From Devosia sp. LC5 (GTDB lineage: Bacteria > Pseudomonadota > Alphaproteobacteria > Rhizobiales > Devosiaceae): a stretch of 64,000 bases of DNA. The notes under the pieces were generated by a model that saw nothing but the letters and a program-made list of their open reading frames with translations, had not been told where the DNA came from and ran no database searches. Of this stretch, positions 1 through 8,782 are shown one piece after another; the first letter of the stretch is position 1; every line of letters starts with the position of its first letter. Location: assembly GCF_000735585.1 (NCBI RefSeq), contig NZ_JNNO01000047.1, forward strand, positions 89,261 to 153,260. Direction: 5' to 3'. A program made the position numbers and the translations under genes.

Positions 1-80
1 CGCGGGATCAGCCGGGCACCAGCGGAAATCTCGGCCGCGGCCTCTTCGCTCTTGGTTTTTTCGGGAGAGAGAAAACTCAT
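1..80 (-). CDS. 5' end of CpaE/TadZ-like pilus assembly protein (partial)
   Basis: Only the first 26 codons are in the window; the gene runs off the left edge. The reading begins ATG at 80 with a good ribosome binding site (CAGGAG, about 9 bases upstream), and translates to MSFLSPEKTK followed by an acidic/alanine-rich stretch and ARLIPR. It follows cpaC on the same strand after 24 bases, so it belongs to the cpa operon. Rhizobial CpaE proteins (MinD/TadZ-like ATPases that place the pilus machine) carry a conserved 'PRISIQAFC' segment after a short acidic start, and the 'IPR' here fits its beginning. A CpaD lipoprotein would normally come next after cpaC but would start with a lipoprotein signal, which is not seen. 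The CpaE call is inference from a very short fragment. Confidence 0.45.
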   Translation of the reverse strand, partial: MSFLSPEKTKSEEAAAEISAGARLIP

Positions 81-104
81 CGTACTAAACTCCTGAGGCC
101 GCGC

Positions 105-1520
105 TCAATCAAGCACGAAGCCGACAGATCCGTTAAAACCACCGCGCATTTCGATATTGCCGCCGACGCCGTAATTGCGCTCCATGCGGCCCAGGAAAAT
201 GGCTTCGGCATCGCTGGCGGCCTCGAACTTGTCGGTGGGCAGAATGGGCTGCTGGGTCATCGGCGCGGCCAGATAAGGTGTGACGATGATGACCAGCTCG
301 GTCTGGCTGCGCTGGAAATTGCGTGAGCGGAACAGCGTTCCCAGGATGGGGATGTCGCCCAGGCCAGGCAGGCCCGAAATCTGCTGGCGCAGCTTGTCCT
401 GGATCATGCCGGCAATGGCGATGGTCTGGCCCGGACGCAGCTCGATGGAAGTCTTGGCGCTGCGATTGTTGAAGCCGGGGACGGTTTCACCACCGATATT
501 GAAGCCGGTTTCGGCGATTTCAGAGACCTCGGTTTCGACCTCGAGCCCCACCACGCCATTCGACTTGATGGTGGGCGTGAATTTGAGCTTCACGCCGAAA
601 TCCTTGAGCGTGTAGGTGCGGTTATTGGTGGCTGGGTCGATCGCCGAGAGAATGGGAATCTGCCCGCCGGCGAGGAATTCGGCCGGTTCGCCTGAAATGG
701 CGGTGAGAACCGGCTCGGCCAGGGTACGGAGCGAACCGCGCTGTTCAAGCGCCCGCAGCTCGGCCGAGAGCGAGACATTGCCCGCCGAGAAGCCGCCGGT
801 GACGCCATTGGGCAGGGTAGACTGCGTGCTGTTGATGCCGGCATTGAAATTGCCGATGGAGAGGCTGCCCGACAGGTTAATGCCGAGCTGCTTGACCGTG
901 TCGCGCGACACCTCGGCCACGGTGACCTGCAGCATGACCTGCTGGGAGCCGGAAATGTCGAGAATATTGGCGACATTCTGCGGGTCGCCGGCAAACTGGA
1001 CGGCCACCTGTTCGGCGCGCTCCCTGTCGTCGCTCGACAGCACCGTGCCGGTCAGCACGACACGGTTGGTCTCGTCACCCAGGGTCACCGATTCAACCCG
1101 AATATTGGAGCCGGGAATGACGCGGGCCAATGCCTCCTGGAGGGCATTGCCGACCTGGGATGGTTCCTTGATGACGCGGATATCGAGCACGGAAATGGTG
1201 CGGCCCTGGTCATCGAGGAAGAAAATGTTGGTGTCGCCACCCGAAATGCCCTGCACGATAGCGCGGGTGCGGGTGCGCATGATGGCAGCCGCGACCGCAG
1301 GCTGGGACACCACGACTTCGGCCACACCCGCGGGCAGATCGATGATGATGGACTTGTTGAGGTCGAGTTCCATCTGACGCGTGCCGCCATAGGCGGCCGA
1401 TGAAATGGTTATCTGCGCCTCTTGGGCAGGCACCGGCTGGATCAGGGCAGCGCCGGTCAACAGCGCCATGATGGCGGGAGCCAGGAGCTTGCGGGACAGG
1501 GCGGAAACGGATGTGAACAT
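105..1520 (-). CDS. cpaC: CpaC, outer-membrane secretin of the Flp pilus
   Basis: 471 aa. Forms the outer-membrane ring through which Flp pilus fibres leave the cell. A signal peptide covers about residues 1-33, ending VPAQ. It is followed by a pilus-assembly N-terminal domain (about 45-115), a BON-like region (about 120-190) and the secretin domain (about 230-420). The secretin signature is clear near the C-terminus: 'AGMIQDKLRQ', 'GLPGLGDIPILG', 'LFRS' and 'ELVIIVTPYL'. Length fits the CpaC/RcpA family (about 450-520 aa). The ATG at 1520 gives the signal peptide directly. cpaB ends 14 bases upstream and the CpaE-like gene starts 24 bases downstream, so this is one operon. Confidence 0.95.
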   Translation of the reverse strand: MFTSVSALSRKLLAPAIMALLTGAALIQPVPAQEAQITISSAAYGGTRQMELDLNKSIIIDLPAGVAEVVVSQPAVAAAIMRTRTRAIVQGISGGDTNIFFLDDQGRTISVLDIRVIKEPSQVGNALQEALARVIPGSNIRVESVTLGDETNRVVLTGTVLSSDDRERAEQVAVQFAGDPQNVANILDISGSQQVMLQVTVAEVSRDTVKQLGINLSGSLSIGNFNAGINSTQSTLPNGVTGGFSAGNVSLSAELRALEQRGSLRTLAEPVLTAISGEPAEFLAGGQIPILSAIDPATNNRTYTLKDFGVKLKFTPTIKSNGVVGLEVETEVSEIAETGFNIGGETVPGFNNRSAKTSIELRPGQTIAIAGMIQDKLRQQISGLPGLGDIPILGTLFRSRNFQRSQTELVIIVTPYLAAPMTQQPILPTDKFEAASDAEAIFLGRMERNYGVGGNIEMRGGFNGSVGFVLD

Positions 1521-1534
1521 GGTTGCCTCTCGCC

Positions 1535-2461
1535 CTATTGGGGCAACACTTGCGGCGCGGCGGCGCTGGCCGGCACATTAAGGGGAGGAGTGTAGAGATT
1601 GTCGGTCGTCTGCAGGCCCGTAGCGGCAGGCGGGTTGAAAACCTGGCCGCTGCTGGTCGAGCGCACGCTTTGTTCCCTGCCGAAACGGATCAGCCGGATC
1701 GATTGGCTGCCCCCGGCATCGGCCACGCTATTGTCCTTGAAATCGACCACCGAGCGCAGGGTCAGGCTGAGTTCGCCACGGGTGGCGGCATTGATCAGTA
1801 TCTCGGCCTGGGGCGGCAGCAATTCGAGCGTGGCGATGGTAGCGTTGTCGAACACAACGGGCGTGGGCGAGCCCGTTGGCTCCTGGCCGGCCTCGGTGCC
1901 GGTAGTGCCCATTTCGCCCAAGCGCTTGCCAATGGCGAGTACCCGCACATTGGAGAGGATGACCTGGGATTGCTGGCCCATTTCGGTGGCGGTGGTCAGC
2001 ACCACATCGACATGATCATTGGGGACGACGAAGCCACCGGCGCTGGAGACCGCCGTGACGCCGACCGAGACGCCACGCATGCCTTGGCCCAGCACAGCCG
2101 AGAGGTAGCCCTGGTCGGCGCGGACCAGCTTGGCCTCGCGGATCGGCTCGCCGGGGAAAAATTCAAACCGCACCACGGCGCCGGTCAGTTGCGTGGGGGC
2201 ATCGGGCATGGCTGATGAGGTGACATATTCGGGGCGGACAGCGCCCTCGGGCCAATCCTGCCATTCCAGGCTCTCTGCGGTCAGGCGCTCGCCAATACCC
2301 ACGGCGGTGCGCGCCACCAAGACCTGGGCCTTGGCTTCCTCGCGCACCACTTCGCTCACGACCTGCTCGGGCGCCGGGCGGCCGCCGCGGGTCACCAGAA
2401 ATGCGGCCAGCCCGGCGGCGACGACTGCCACTAGGATCAAGATGAGACGCGCCGGCTTCAT
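1535..2461 (-). CDS. cpaB: CpaB/RcpC, Flp pilus assembly protein
   Basis: 308 aa. Periplasmic/inner-membrane partner of the CpaC secretin. An N-terminal membrane anchor spans about residues 5-25 (LILILVAVVAAGLAAFLV). A SAF domain follows at about 48-110 ('VLVARTAVGIGERLTAESLEW'-like segment), then the RcpC/CpaB C-terminal domain containing 'GVSVGVTAVSSAGGFVVPNDHVDVV'-like sequence, which is typical of the family. It is the first gene of the cpaB-cpaC-cpaE-like unit, with a 219-base gap to cpaA upstream that could hold its own promoter. Confidence 0.93.
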   Translation of the reverse strand: MKPARLILILVAVVAAGLAAFLVTRGGRPAPEQVVSEVVREEAKAQVLVARTAVGIGERLTAESLEWQDWPEGAVRPEYVTSSAMPDAPTQLTGAVVRFEFFPGEPIREAKLVRADQGYLSAVLGQGMRGVSVGVTAVSSAGGFVVPNDHVDVVLTTATEMGQQSQVILSNVRVLAIGKRLGEMGTTGTEAGQEPTGSPTPVVFDNATIATLELLPPQAEILINAATRGELSLTLRSVVDFKDNSVADAGGSQSIRLIRFGREQSVRSTSSGQVFNPPAATGLQTTDNLYTPPLNVPASAAAPQVLPQ

Positions 2462-2680
2462 GCCACACTCCGCTTAGGCACAGAGCCGTTCTGGCCCAAT
2501 TCCACGGTTGTGAGTGTGAGCCCAAAGGGTCAAAGTTTGGTTAACCGGACGTTTGCGAATTCAGTTAACGGGATGTAAATTTTAGAGAATTTGGTAATGG
2601 CTTGGGAAGGACAAGTATTGGGCGCGGGGACTTATTGATCTTTGCGGCGCTTACGGCCTGCAAGGCTCCGTCGAGGGCGC

Positions 2681-3181
2681 CTAGGCGGACAAGCGCTCGA
2701 AAATCACCGAGTTGGAATAGGTCAGGAGACCGGCCAACGCGAGAGCAATGCCGTACGGAATACCGGATTTGCGGTCATGCAACCGCTCGAGCCAACGATA
2801 GCGGGCGAGGAAGGGCGTGAGAGGAAGCCGGCGCAGGGCGAGGATCAACAGTGTCAATACGCCCCCCAGCACGGCGGCATAGACCAGATAAGGCAGCGTG
2901 AGGCCGAAGCCGAGCCAGAGCGCGGTCGCAGCCGCCAGCTTGGCATCGCCCCCGCCGACCCAGCGCAGGGCGAAAAAGGTGAAGCCGGCGACCAGGACGA
3001 TCAGCGCCGCGACAACATGCATGGCAAATTGCTGCAGCGGCAGGTTGATGGCCATGGCCGTGATGCAAAAGCCGACCACCAGCAACAGCACGAGCTTGTT
3101 GGAAATGCGCATGGTCAACAAGTCAGAAGAGGCCGCGAAAGCCATGCCAAGCGGAAAAAACAACAATGCAATCGTGGCCAT
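2681..3181 (-). CDS. cpaA: CpaA, type IV prepilin peptidase (A24 family)
   Basis: 166 aa from the chosen ATG at 3181; an upstream ATG at 3259 would add 26 basic residues atypical for the family. Cleaves the leader from Flp prepilin in the inner membrane. Four to five hydrophobic segments are visible. The two catalytic aspartates of aspartic prepilin peptidases are present: one in 'SSDLLTMRISNKL' near residue 19 and one in 'GGGDAKLAA' (the GxGD motif, about residue 72). Lies between the pilin gene and cpaB, as in classical pilA-cpaA-cpaB loci. The terminator after the pilin at 3251-3297 suggests separate transcription or read-through control. Confidence 0.92.
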   Translation of the reverse strand: MATIALLFFPLGMAFAASSDLLTMRISNKLVLLLVVGFCITAMAINLPLQQFAMHVVAALIVLVAGFTFFALRWVGGGDAKLAAATALWLGFGLTLPYLVYAAVLGGVLTLLILALRRLPLTPFLARYRWLERLHDRKSGIPYGIALALAGLLTYSNSVIFERLSA

Positions 3182-3250
3182 AGGAGCATCCCCAAAACGG
3201 CGCTGCTTCTGCCTTTGCGCCGTGGAGATAATGCGACGGGCGGCGTTAAA

Positions 3251-3297
3251 AAACGACAAAAAGGAAAGGGGAAAGCGACAAGCGCTTTCCCCTTTCC
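3251..3297 (-). terminator. Rho-independent terminator after the pilin gene
   Basis: A perfect 15-bp inverted repeat (3263-3277 with 3283-3297, 5-base loop) is followed on the minus strand by TTTTTGTCGTTTTTT. It lies 40 bases past the stop of the pilin gene and before cpaA, so it probably makes the pilin mRNA much more abundant than the assembly genes, a known arrangement in pilus loci. Confidence 0.9.
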
Positions 3298-3337
3298 ACG
3301 CGCTGCGGCACCGGGAGCCGGTGCCGCGCTACAATCC

Positions 3338-3544
3338 TTAGCCGTCAGCCGGCGGAGCGGCAGCACCAGTGGGCACGTCCACATTGTCGAGCCGCGTAGA
3401 GATGCCGGTAAACAGTTCGCTGAGGCTGCCACCCAGCAGGGTCGCGGCACCAATGATGGCAACGGAGATCAGAGCGGCGATCAGGCCGTATTCAATTGCG
3501 GTTGCGCCGGACTCGTCCTTGGCGAAACGTGCGAAAATAGTCAT
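3338..3544 (-). CDS. pilA: Flp/Fap family type IVb pilin (major pilin candidate)
   Basis: 68 aa. Structural subunit of the Flp pilus. The prepilin cleavage site is visible: a short basic leader ending at Gly13, then ATAIEYGLIAALISVAIIGA, with Glu at +5 and Tyr at +6 as in Flp pilins. A single hydrophobic helix follows, then a short hydrophilic tail rich in Pro/Ala. It stands at the head of the cpa locus with a strong terminator behind it. A second pilin lies at 34793. Confidence 0.95.
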   Translation of the reverse strand: MTIFARFAKDESGATAIEYGLIAALISVAIIGAATLLGGSLSELFTGISTRLDNVDVPTGAAAPPADG

Positions 3545-3930
3545 TCCCAGGCTCCTTTAAATAACGTCATCGGGTGACGCCGTCGTTCGACACGTCACAC
3601 ATCGAACATGAGGCAAAAACTAGTCGCGACTTGTTGCAATTGAGTTAATTGGTGCGGCCGCCGGATCGCGATTACGGCGCTGATTTCCGCATGATAATCA
3701 AAGCATTAATGAGATCGATGGCATCTTATCTATCGCCACGCCGCCAGGTGCCACTAAGTATAGAATCCGGCTTTACTTATCTGCTTTAGAGCCAGGCAGC
3801 ATTGCCCGGCCATCATGCCCTGCGCGTGTGCGAAATATCCTGCCCGGGCCCTTGCTGGGTGTTTGTCAAAAAATTCACCATTCCAATGGAAAGTGGCAGG
3901 CATTGCGTCCTCGATGGCCGGATTGTCCCC
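3545..3930. promoter_or_regulatory. Divergent intergenic region between pilin and plus-strand pilus genes
   Basis: 386 bases without a convincing gene. The half next to the pilin is relatively AT-rich (around 3605-3740, with runs such as ATAATCAAAGCATTAATG). It should hold the pilin promoter on the minus strand and the promoter of the gene at 3931 on the plus strand. An open frame reading into 3931 from 3802 exists but lacks codon bias before the signal peptide. I could not pick out a firm -35/-10 pair or operator. Confidence 0.5.
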
Positions 3931-4374
3931 ATGCGTTTGCCCCCTGCTTTTGCCGCTTTGTTTCTGTTGCTGGCCAGCCCGGGCGGTGTCCATGCGGCTG
4001 ACGGGCTGCCGATCGAGGTCAATGTCAACATGGCGCGGGTCTTGCGCATCAGTTCACCGGCCGCCACGGTGATCATCGGCAATCCCGGCATTGCCGACGT
4101 AACCATCCAGGACCCGCTGACACTGGTGCTGACCGGCAAAAGCTACGGGCAGACCAATCTGATCGTGCTCGACATGCAGGGCAATCCGATTGCCGACACC
4201 ATGGTCGAAGTGGCGCAGATGCAGGCGGGGGTGATGACCGTCTATCAGGGACAAAACCGCACGACGCTATCCTGCGCGCCCACTTGCCAGCCCGTGATCA
4301 TGCTGGGCGACGATAATTCCTTTACCGCACAGGCGCTGGCTTCGTCACAGGTCGTACAGTCTGCTGCGCAGTGA
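3931..4374 (+). CDS. Secreted protein with the pilus-formation (secretin) N-terminal domain
   Basis: 147 aa from ATG 3931, chosen because it starts a clean signal peptide (MRLPPAFAALFLLLASPGGVHA). The mature part matches the N-terminal domain of CpaC-type secretins: 'VNMARVLRISSPAATVIIGNPGIADVTIQDP' and 'SYGQTNLIVLD' parallel the 'AVIVGNPAIADV' and 'GxTNLxxLD' pattern. It has no secretin pore domain. Small proteins of this kind sit in many alphaproteobacterial tad loci and are presumed periplasmic pilus assembly factors. It is followed by two TadE-like genes on the same strand. Two cysteines in 'LSCAPTCQPV' could form a disulfide. Confidence 0.8.
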   Translation: MRLPPAFAALFLLLASPGGVHAADGLPIEVNVNMARVLRISSPAATVIIGNPGIADVTIQDPLTLVLTGKSYGQTNLIVLDMQGNPIADTMVEVAQMQAGVMTVYQGQNRTTLSCAPTCQPVIMLGDDNSFTAQALASSQVVQSAAQ

Positions 4375-4477
4375 GCGGTTAACCGCAGCTTAACCTTCCG
4401 TGCGGACGGGGTGGCCCTTCGTAACCAAGGATTAGCCAAAGGCCCCTAGGGTGCGGCGACCAAACGCATGTGGGCTC

Positions 4478-5062
4478 ATGATCAAGTCAACCGCATTCCT
4501 GCTCGGCAGAGCGACGCCGAGGAAAAGATGGCGGGCCTTCGCGCGCCATGAGGGTGCTGCGACGGTGATCGAATTTGCTCTCCTCGCAATGCCGTTCTTC
4601 GCCATCATGACGGCAATTCTGCAAACCTCGCTGGTCTTCATGTCCGGCCAGATACTCGAAAGTGCCGTGCAGGACGCCAGCCGGATGATCCGAACTGGCC
4701 AGGCGCAGCAGCGCAAGGACACGCTGGAATCATTCAGCAACAATATTTGCGACCGGCTTTATGGGCTGTTTTCCGATTGCTCGGGCCTGCATGTGCGGGT
4801 GTCGGTGGTGTCCAATTTCCAATCGGCGACGGTCGAGCCGCCGGTGGACTGGGCCTGCAAGACCGACAATTGCGGCTGGACCAAGGATGAGCACTATGCG
4901 CCGGGCGCTGGATCCAACGTGGTTCTGGTGCAGGTCTATTACAAATATCCGGTACTGCTGAACCTCAACTTTCTGGGTGGCTCGCTTGGCCTGTCCAATC
5001 TCAATGACGGGCGGCGCCTGCTGGGCGCAGTGACCGTGTTCCGCAACGAGCCTTTCACATGA
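4478..5062 (+). CDS. TadE-like pilus assembly / pseudopilin-like protein
   Basis: 194 aa from ATG 4478; a GTG at 4451 is an alternative. After a basic start, residues about 23-55 show the TadE motif: 'HEGAATVIEFALLAMPFFAI', a Gly/Ala then IEF before a transmembrane helix, as in TadE/TadF pseudopilins. The C-terminal domain is periplasmic and has four cysteines ('NNICDRL', 'SDCSGL', 'WACKTDNCGW'). Its stop overlaps the start of the next TadE-like gene, so the two are translationally coupled. Likely a minor subunit or assembly factor of the Flp pilus. Confidence 0.85.
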   Translation: MIKSTAFLLGRATPRKRWRAFARHEGAATVIEFALLAMPFFAIMTAILQTSLVFMSGQILESAVQDASRMIRTGQAQQRKDTLESFSNNICDRLYGLFSDCSGLHVRVSVVSNFQSATVEPPVDWACKTDNCGWTKDEHYAPGAGSNVVLVQVYYKYPVLLNLNFLGGSLGLSNLNDGRRLLGAVTVFRNEPFT

Positions 5063-5643
5063 TCGGGACCTCGCAGATGCTCAAGCGATTGCTACGGCGC
5101 TTCGTCAAAGCTCAGGGCGGCGTCGCGGCGGTGGAGTTCGCGATGATCGTGCCGGTGATGCTGGCAGTTTATCTGGGGACGACCGAAGGCGGGGCGCTGA
5201 TCACCATGGATCGCAAGGTGCAATCGGTTGCCGGCGCGGTGGGGGATCTGGTGGCCCGTGAGAACGGAACCATTTCCGGCACCACATTGCAGGATTACTT
5301 CCAGGCCTCGTCAGGCATTATGACGCCCTATACGACGACGGATATCAAGCAGATCGTCACCTCCGTGGAGGTGAAAGTGGACGGCACGACGAACGTGGCC
5401 TGGTCGCGCGAATATCTCAACGGCAACATGAGCGTGGGGACGACCTACCCGCAGAACCAGCCTTATGGCCGGGCCAGCGACATGGCCAGCATGGCCGATA
5501 TCGCCAAGGGCAGCTATGTCATCGTTTCGGAAGCCAGCTATAGCTACAAGCCGCTCTACGGGATCGTCTTTGACACCGCCGTCAATCTCTATCGCCAGAG
5601 CTTTTACGTGCCGCGGTTCGGCGAGCCCATCGTTTTGAACTAG
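5059..5643 (+). CDS. TadE/TadG-like pilus assembly protein
   Basis: 194 aa. Start ATG 5059 overlaps the preceding stop (ATGA). The N-terminus has the TadE-type signature 'QGGVAAVEFAMIVPVMLAVY' around residues 19-40, followed by 'GGALITMDRKVQSVAGAVGDLVAR', typical of TadE-family proteins in alphaproteobacteria. The rest is a periplasmic beta-rich domain. Last gene of the plus-strand pilus unit; a HAD phosphatase gene follows after 66 bases and may be transcribed by read-through. Confidence 0.85.
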   Translation: MIGTSQMLKRLLRRFVKAQGGVAAVEFAMIVPVMLAVYLGTTEGGALITMDRKVQSVAGAVGDLVARENGTISGTTLQDYFQASSGIMTPYTTTDIKQIVTSVEVKVDGTTNVAWSREYLNGNMSVGTTYPQNQPYGRASDMASMADIAKGSYVIVSEASYSYKPLYGIVFDTAVNLYRQSFYVPRFGEPIVLN

Positions 5644-5709
5644 CCGTTGCACGTGCCTCCGGCGCGTGGCAAAAGCCAGCCAGCTTCCTCCCTCCTGGTG
5701 ACAATTCCC

Positions 5710-6330
5710 ATGACCGATACGCTCGTCCCTGTTTTTGATCTTGGCGGCGTGTTCGTCGACTGGAACCCGATGTATCTGTTCCGCAAGCTCTTCGAGAGCG
5801 AGGACGACGCGCTGTGGTTCCACCAGAATATCTGCACGCTGGACTGGAATCTGGAATTCGACGCCGGGGAGATCTATTCGGAGGGCGTGGCCAAGCTGAT
5901 CACCCGCTTCCCCAAATATTGGCGCGAAATCCAGGCGTTCGACCTGCGCTGGAAAGAAACGCTGGGCGGGTTCATCCAGGGCACGATCGACATTCATGAC
6001 GAGTTGATCGAGCAGGAAATTCCCACCTTTGCCATTACCAATTTCTCCTGGGAGAAATGGGTGAGTTGTCTCGGCGAATGGCCGTTCCTCGAAAAGTTCG
6101 ATGGCGTGATCGTCTCGGGGCTTGAAGGCTTGGTGAAACCCGATCCGCGGCTCTATCGCGTGTTCTGCGAGCGCTATGGAATGGCGCCGGAAAGCTGCGT
6201 GTTCATCGACGATAGCGAGCCCAATATCATCTCGGCGCGCAAATTCGGCATGCACGGGATCCACTTCAAGGACCCGGTCATGCTGCGCAAGGAACTGATC
6301 GCGCTGGGCCTGCCGCTCAAGGCGAAGTAA
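5710..6330 (+). CDS. HAD family hydrolase (subfamily IA, YihX-like)
   Basis: 206 aa from ATG 5710. HAD core motifs are visible: motif I 'FDLGGVFVDW' (nucleophile Asp near residue 10; the usual second Asp is Gly, as in YihX-type phosphatases), motif II 'ITNFS', motif III Lys in 'LVKPDPRLY', and motif IV 'FIDDSEPNI'. The cap domain is helical (about 20-90). YihX removes phosphate from alpha-glucose-1-phosphate, but the substrate here cannot be told. A terminator follows at 6360. Confidence 0.88.
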   Translation: MTDTLVPVFDLGGVFVDWNPMYLFRKLFESEDDALWFHQNICTLDWNLEFDAGEIYSEGVAKLITRFPKYWREIQAFDLRWKETLGGFIQGTIDIHDELIEQEIPTFAITNFSWEKWVSCLGEWPFLEKFDGVIVSGLEGLVKPDPRLYRVFCERYGMAPESCVFIDDSEPNIISARKFGMHGIHFKDPVMLRKELIALGLPLKAK

Positions 6331-6359
6331 GCAAGCCCGCCTATCATAGCGATATCGTC

Positions 6360-6390
6360 ATTGCCCGGCCTGTCCGGGCAATCTATTTTT
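6360..6390 (+). terminator. Rho-independent terminator of the HAD gene
   Basis: Perfect 9-bp stem ATTGCCCGG (6360-6368) / CCGGGCAAT (6374-6382) with a 5-base loop, then CTATTTTT. It lies 30 bases after the stop at 6330 and faces the oppositely oriented VOC gene. Confidence 0.8.
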
Positions 6391-6411
6391 CAGCGGGCGC
6401 TGCAGCATGGA

Positions 6412-6849
6412 TCACCCGGACGAGCCGGGTGATGACGATGGTGGAGTGGCCTTGCCGAACCGACCACCCTTTTGGATGACTTCGATCTGGTAGCCATCGG
6501 GATCGGCGACGAAGAAGAAACGCGCTACCAGCACTTCCTTGTTCATGAAATCCTTGAGCGGACGCGGATTGAACCCTTCGGCGGTGAAGCGGGCATGTTC
6601 GGCGTCGAGTTCATCGACCACCACCGCCAGGTGCCCATAACCATTGCCCAGTTCATAGGGCTCGGTGCGACCGAAATTGACCGTCAGTTCCAGCTCGAAA
6701 TCGTCCTCTGTAGGATGGCGCAGATAGACCAGCGCGAAATCATCAAAGGCGATGCGTTCGGCCAGTTCCAGCCGGAAGGCGCGGCGATAAAAATCGATCG
6801 AGCGGGCCTCGTCGATGACGCGGATCATCGAATGGACAAGTTTGGCCAT
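6412..6849 (-). CDS. VOC family protein, glyoxalase I-like (lactoylglutathione lyase)
   Basis: 145 aa. Glyoxalase I detoxifies methylglyoxal-glutathione adduct to lactoylglutathione. The two VOC half-domains are visible, with plausible metal ligands His6 ('LVHSMIRV'), Glu in 'FELELTVNFG', His in 'YGHLAVVV' and Glu in 'YQIEVIQ'. 'SIDFYRRAF' and 'DPDGYQIE' are classic family words. The last residues (SSSPGSSG) are encoded inside a perfect GC-rich hairpin at 6411-6433 that also contains the stop, so the tail was probably acquired from a repeat. Last gene of the nucleoside salvage block, 11 bases after upp. Confidence 0.88.
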   Translation of the reverse strand: MAKLVHSMIRVIDEARSIDFYRRAFRLELAERIAFDDFALVYLRHPTEDDFELELTVNFGRTEPYELGNGYGHLAVVVDELDAEHARFTAEGFNPRPLKDFMNKEVLVARFFFVADPDGYQIEVIQKGGRFGKATPPSSSPGSSG

Positions 6850-6860
6850 GGGCAGGAATC

Positions 6861-7490
6861 CTATTTCGTACCGTACATGCGGTCGCCCGCATCGCCCAGG
6901 CCGGGGATGATATAGCCCTTTTCGTTGAGATGGCTGTCGATGGAGGCGGTGAAGACCGGCACGTCGGGGTGGGTTTCGCCGAAACGCTTGATGCCCTCGG
7001 GGGCAGCGAGCAGGCAGAGAAAGCGGATATTGTTGGCGCCACGCTCCTTGAGCTTGTCGATGGCGGCGGTCGCCGAATTGGCGGTGGCCAGCATCGGATC
7101 GACCACGATGATCAGGCGATCTTCAAGATTGGACGGGGCCTTGAAGTAATATTCCACCGGCTCGAGCGTTTCGTGATCGCGATAGATGCCGATATGGGCG
7201 ACGCGGGCGGCAGGGACCAGGTCGAGCATGCCATCGAGCAGGCCATTGCCGGCGCGCAGGATGGAGGCGAAAACCAGCTTCTTGCCCTTGATGGCGGGGG
7301 ACTGCATCTCGGCCATCGGGGTTTCGATGGGGATCATCTCGAGTTCGAGATCGCGTGTGACCTCATAGCACATCAGATGGGCGATTTCGCGCAGCAGGCG
7401 GCGAAACCCCGCGATGGAGGTCTCCTTGTTGCGCATAATGGTCAGCTTATGCTGGATCAGAGGGTGATCAAGGACGGTCACGCTGCTCAT
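6861..7490 (-). CDS. upp: Uracil phosphoribosyltransferase
   Basis: 209 aa, the usual length. Converts uracil plus PRPP to UMP. Visible motifs: '[13 protein letters not shown]' (PRPP contact), '[16 protein letters not shown]' (the PRPP-binding loop, with Ala in place of the more common Gly-Gly pattern) and the C-terminal uracil-binding signature '[16 protein letters not shown]'. Follows deoB after 70 bases on the same strand and completes the salvage of uracil released by DeoA. Confidence 0.97.
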   Translation of the reverse strand: MSSVTVLDHPLIQHKLTIMRNKETSIAGFRRLLREIAHLMCYEVTRDLELEMIPIETPMAEMQSPAIKGKKLVFASILRAGNGLLDGMLDLVPAARVAHIGIYRDHETLEPVEYYFKAPSNLEDRLIIVVDPMLATANSATAAIDKLKERGANNIRFLCLLAAPEGIKRFGETHPDVPVFTASIDSHLNEKGYIIPGLGDAGDRMYGTK

Positions 7491-7560
7491 AGGATCACCT
7501 GTCTATATTGTCGCTTCCGAACCGCAAAACCGCTGGCCACTTTTGCTGGAAACGCTCTGG

Positions 7561-8778
7561 TTAGAGAAAGCTCTTGCCATGGCGGCCGGGCGCGAGGCCG
7601 AGCCAATGGGCAATGGTTTCGCCAATATCTGCGAAGGTGGAGCGAATGCCAATCTCGCCCGCCGATACGCTTGGGGAAAAGAGCAGAATCGGGATCTGTT
7701 CGCGCGTGTGGTCAGTGCCGGGCCAGGTCGGATCATTGCCGTGGTCGGCCGTGAGGATCAACAGATCATCCTGCCTCAGCTTGGCGATCAGTTCGGGCAG
7801 GCGGGCGTCGAAATATTCCAGCGCCGCCGCATAGCCGGGCACATCGCGGCGATGGCCATATTCACTGTCGAAATCAACGAAATTGGTCATGATGAAGGCC
7901 TTGTCATCAGCCATTTCGAGCGCTTCGAGCGTCTTGTCGAACAGCTGGCCGAGGCCCGTGCCTTTTAGCTTATGGGTGACGCCGTGGGCGGCATAAATGT
8001 CGGAAATCTTGCCGATGGCGAAGACCTGGTTTCCGGCTTCCTTGTTGCGGTCGAGCAGGGTCGGCTCAGGTGGGGCAATGGCAAAGTCGCGGCGATTGCC
8101 GGTGCGTTTGAACGAAGCGGCGTCCTCACCCAGGAAGGGGCGGGCAATGACCCGGCCGATCTTGAGCGGCGAAGTCATCCAGAAAGCGATTTCACAGACC
8201 CGATAGAGCTTTTCGAGGCCGAAATGGGTTTCATGGGCCGCGATCTGGAAGACGCTGTCGATCGAAGTATAGACGATGGGCTTGCCCGAACGAATGCTCT
8301 GCTCGCCCAATTCGGCAATGATCTCTGTGCCCGAGGCGTGTCGATTGCCCAGGACGCCCGGCAGCTCGGCCTTTTCGATCAGGTCGGCGATCAGTTCGTC
8401 GGGAAAGGTCGGCACGGTTTGCGGGAAATAACCCCATTCAAAGGGCACAGGCACGCCGGCGATTTCCCAATGGCCGGAAGGGGTGTCCTTGCCCTTGCTG
8501 ACTTCGCGGCCCACGCCGAAGCGGCCGCCCTTGGGCGTAGCGGAAAGGTTGGGCGGCAAGGTTCCGGTGGAAAGTTTTATCGCGGCACCGATGCCGAGGG
8601 CATCGAGATTGGGCACGTTGAGCGGCCCGGAACGCAGGCCGGCCTTATCGGCTTTGCCAGCCGCGGCCCATTCGGCGATGTGACCAAAGGTGTTGGAGCC
8701 GGCATCGCCATAGGCGGCAGCGTCGGGGGCGCCACCAATGCCGACGCTATCGAGAATGCACAGAATGGCGCGGGGCAT
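7561..8778 (-). CDS. deoB: Phosphopentomutase
   Basis: 405 aa from ATG 8778, chosen because it gives the conserved start [20 protein letters not shown]; the longer open frame upstream is out of character and overlaps deoA. Interconverts (deoxy)ribose-1-phosphate and -5-phosphate, linking the phosphorylases DeoA/PNP to the aldolase DeoC. Metal-binding and phosphorylated-Thr regions are visible: 'DSVGIG', '[11 protein letters not shown]' (active-site Thr) and '[21 protein letters not shown]' near the C-terminus. Starts 4 bases after the deoA stop, so it is in the same operon. Confidence 0.97.
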   Translation of the reverse strand: MPRAILCILDSVGIGGAPDAAAYGDAGSNTFGHIAEWAAAGKADKAGLRSGPLNVPNLDALGIGAAIKLSTGTLPPNLSATPKGGRFGVGREVSKGKDTPSGHWEIAGVPVPFEWGYFPQTVPTFPDELIADLIEKAELPGVLGNRHASGTEIIAELGEQSIRSGKPIVYTSIDSVFQIAAHETHFGLEKLYRVCEIAFWMTSPLKIGRVIARPFLGEDAASFKRTGNRRDFAIAPPEPTLLDRNKEAGNQVFAIGKISDIYAAHGVTHKLKGTGLGQLFDKTLEALEMADDKAFIMTNFVDFDSEYGHRRDVPGYAAALEYFDARLPELIAKLRQDDLLILTADHGNDPTWPGTDHTREQIPILLFSPSVSAGEIGIRSTFADIGETIAHWLGLAPGRHGKSFL

Positions 8779-8782
8779 GGGC

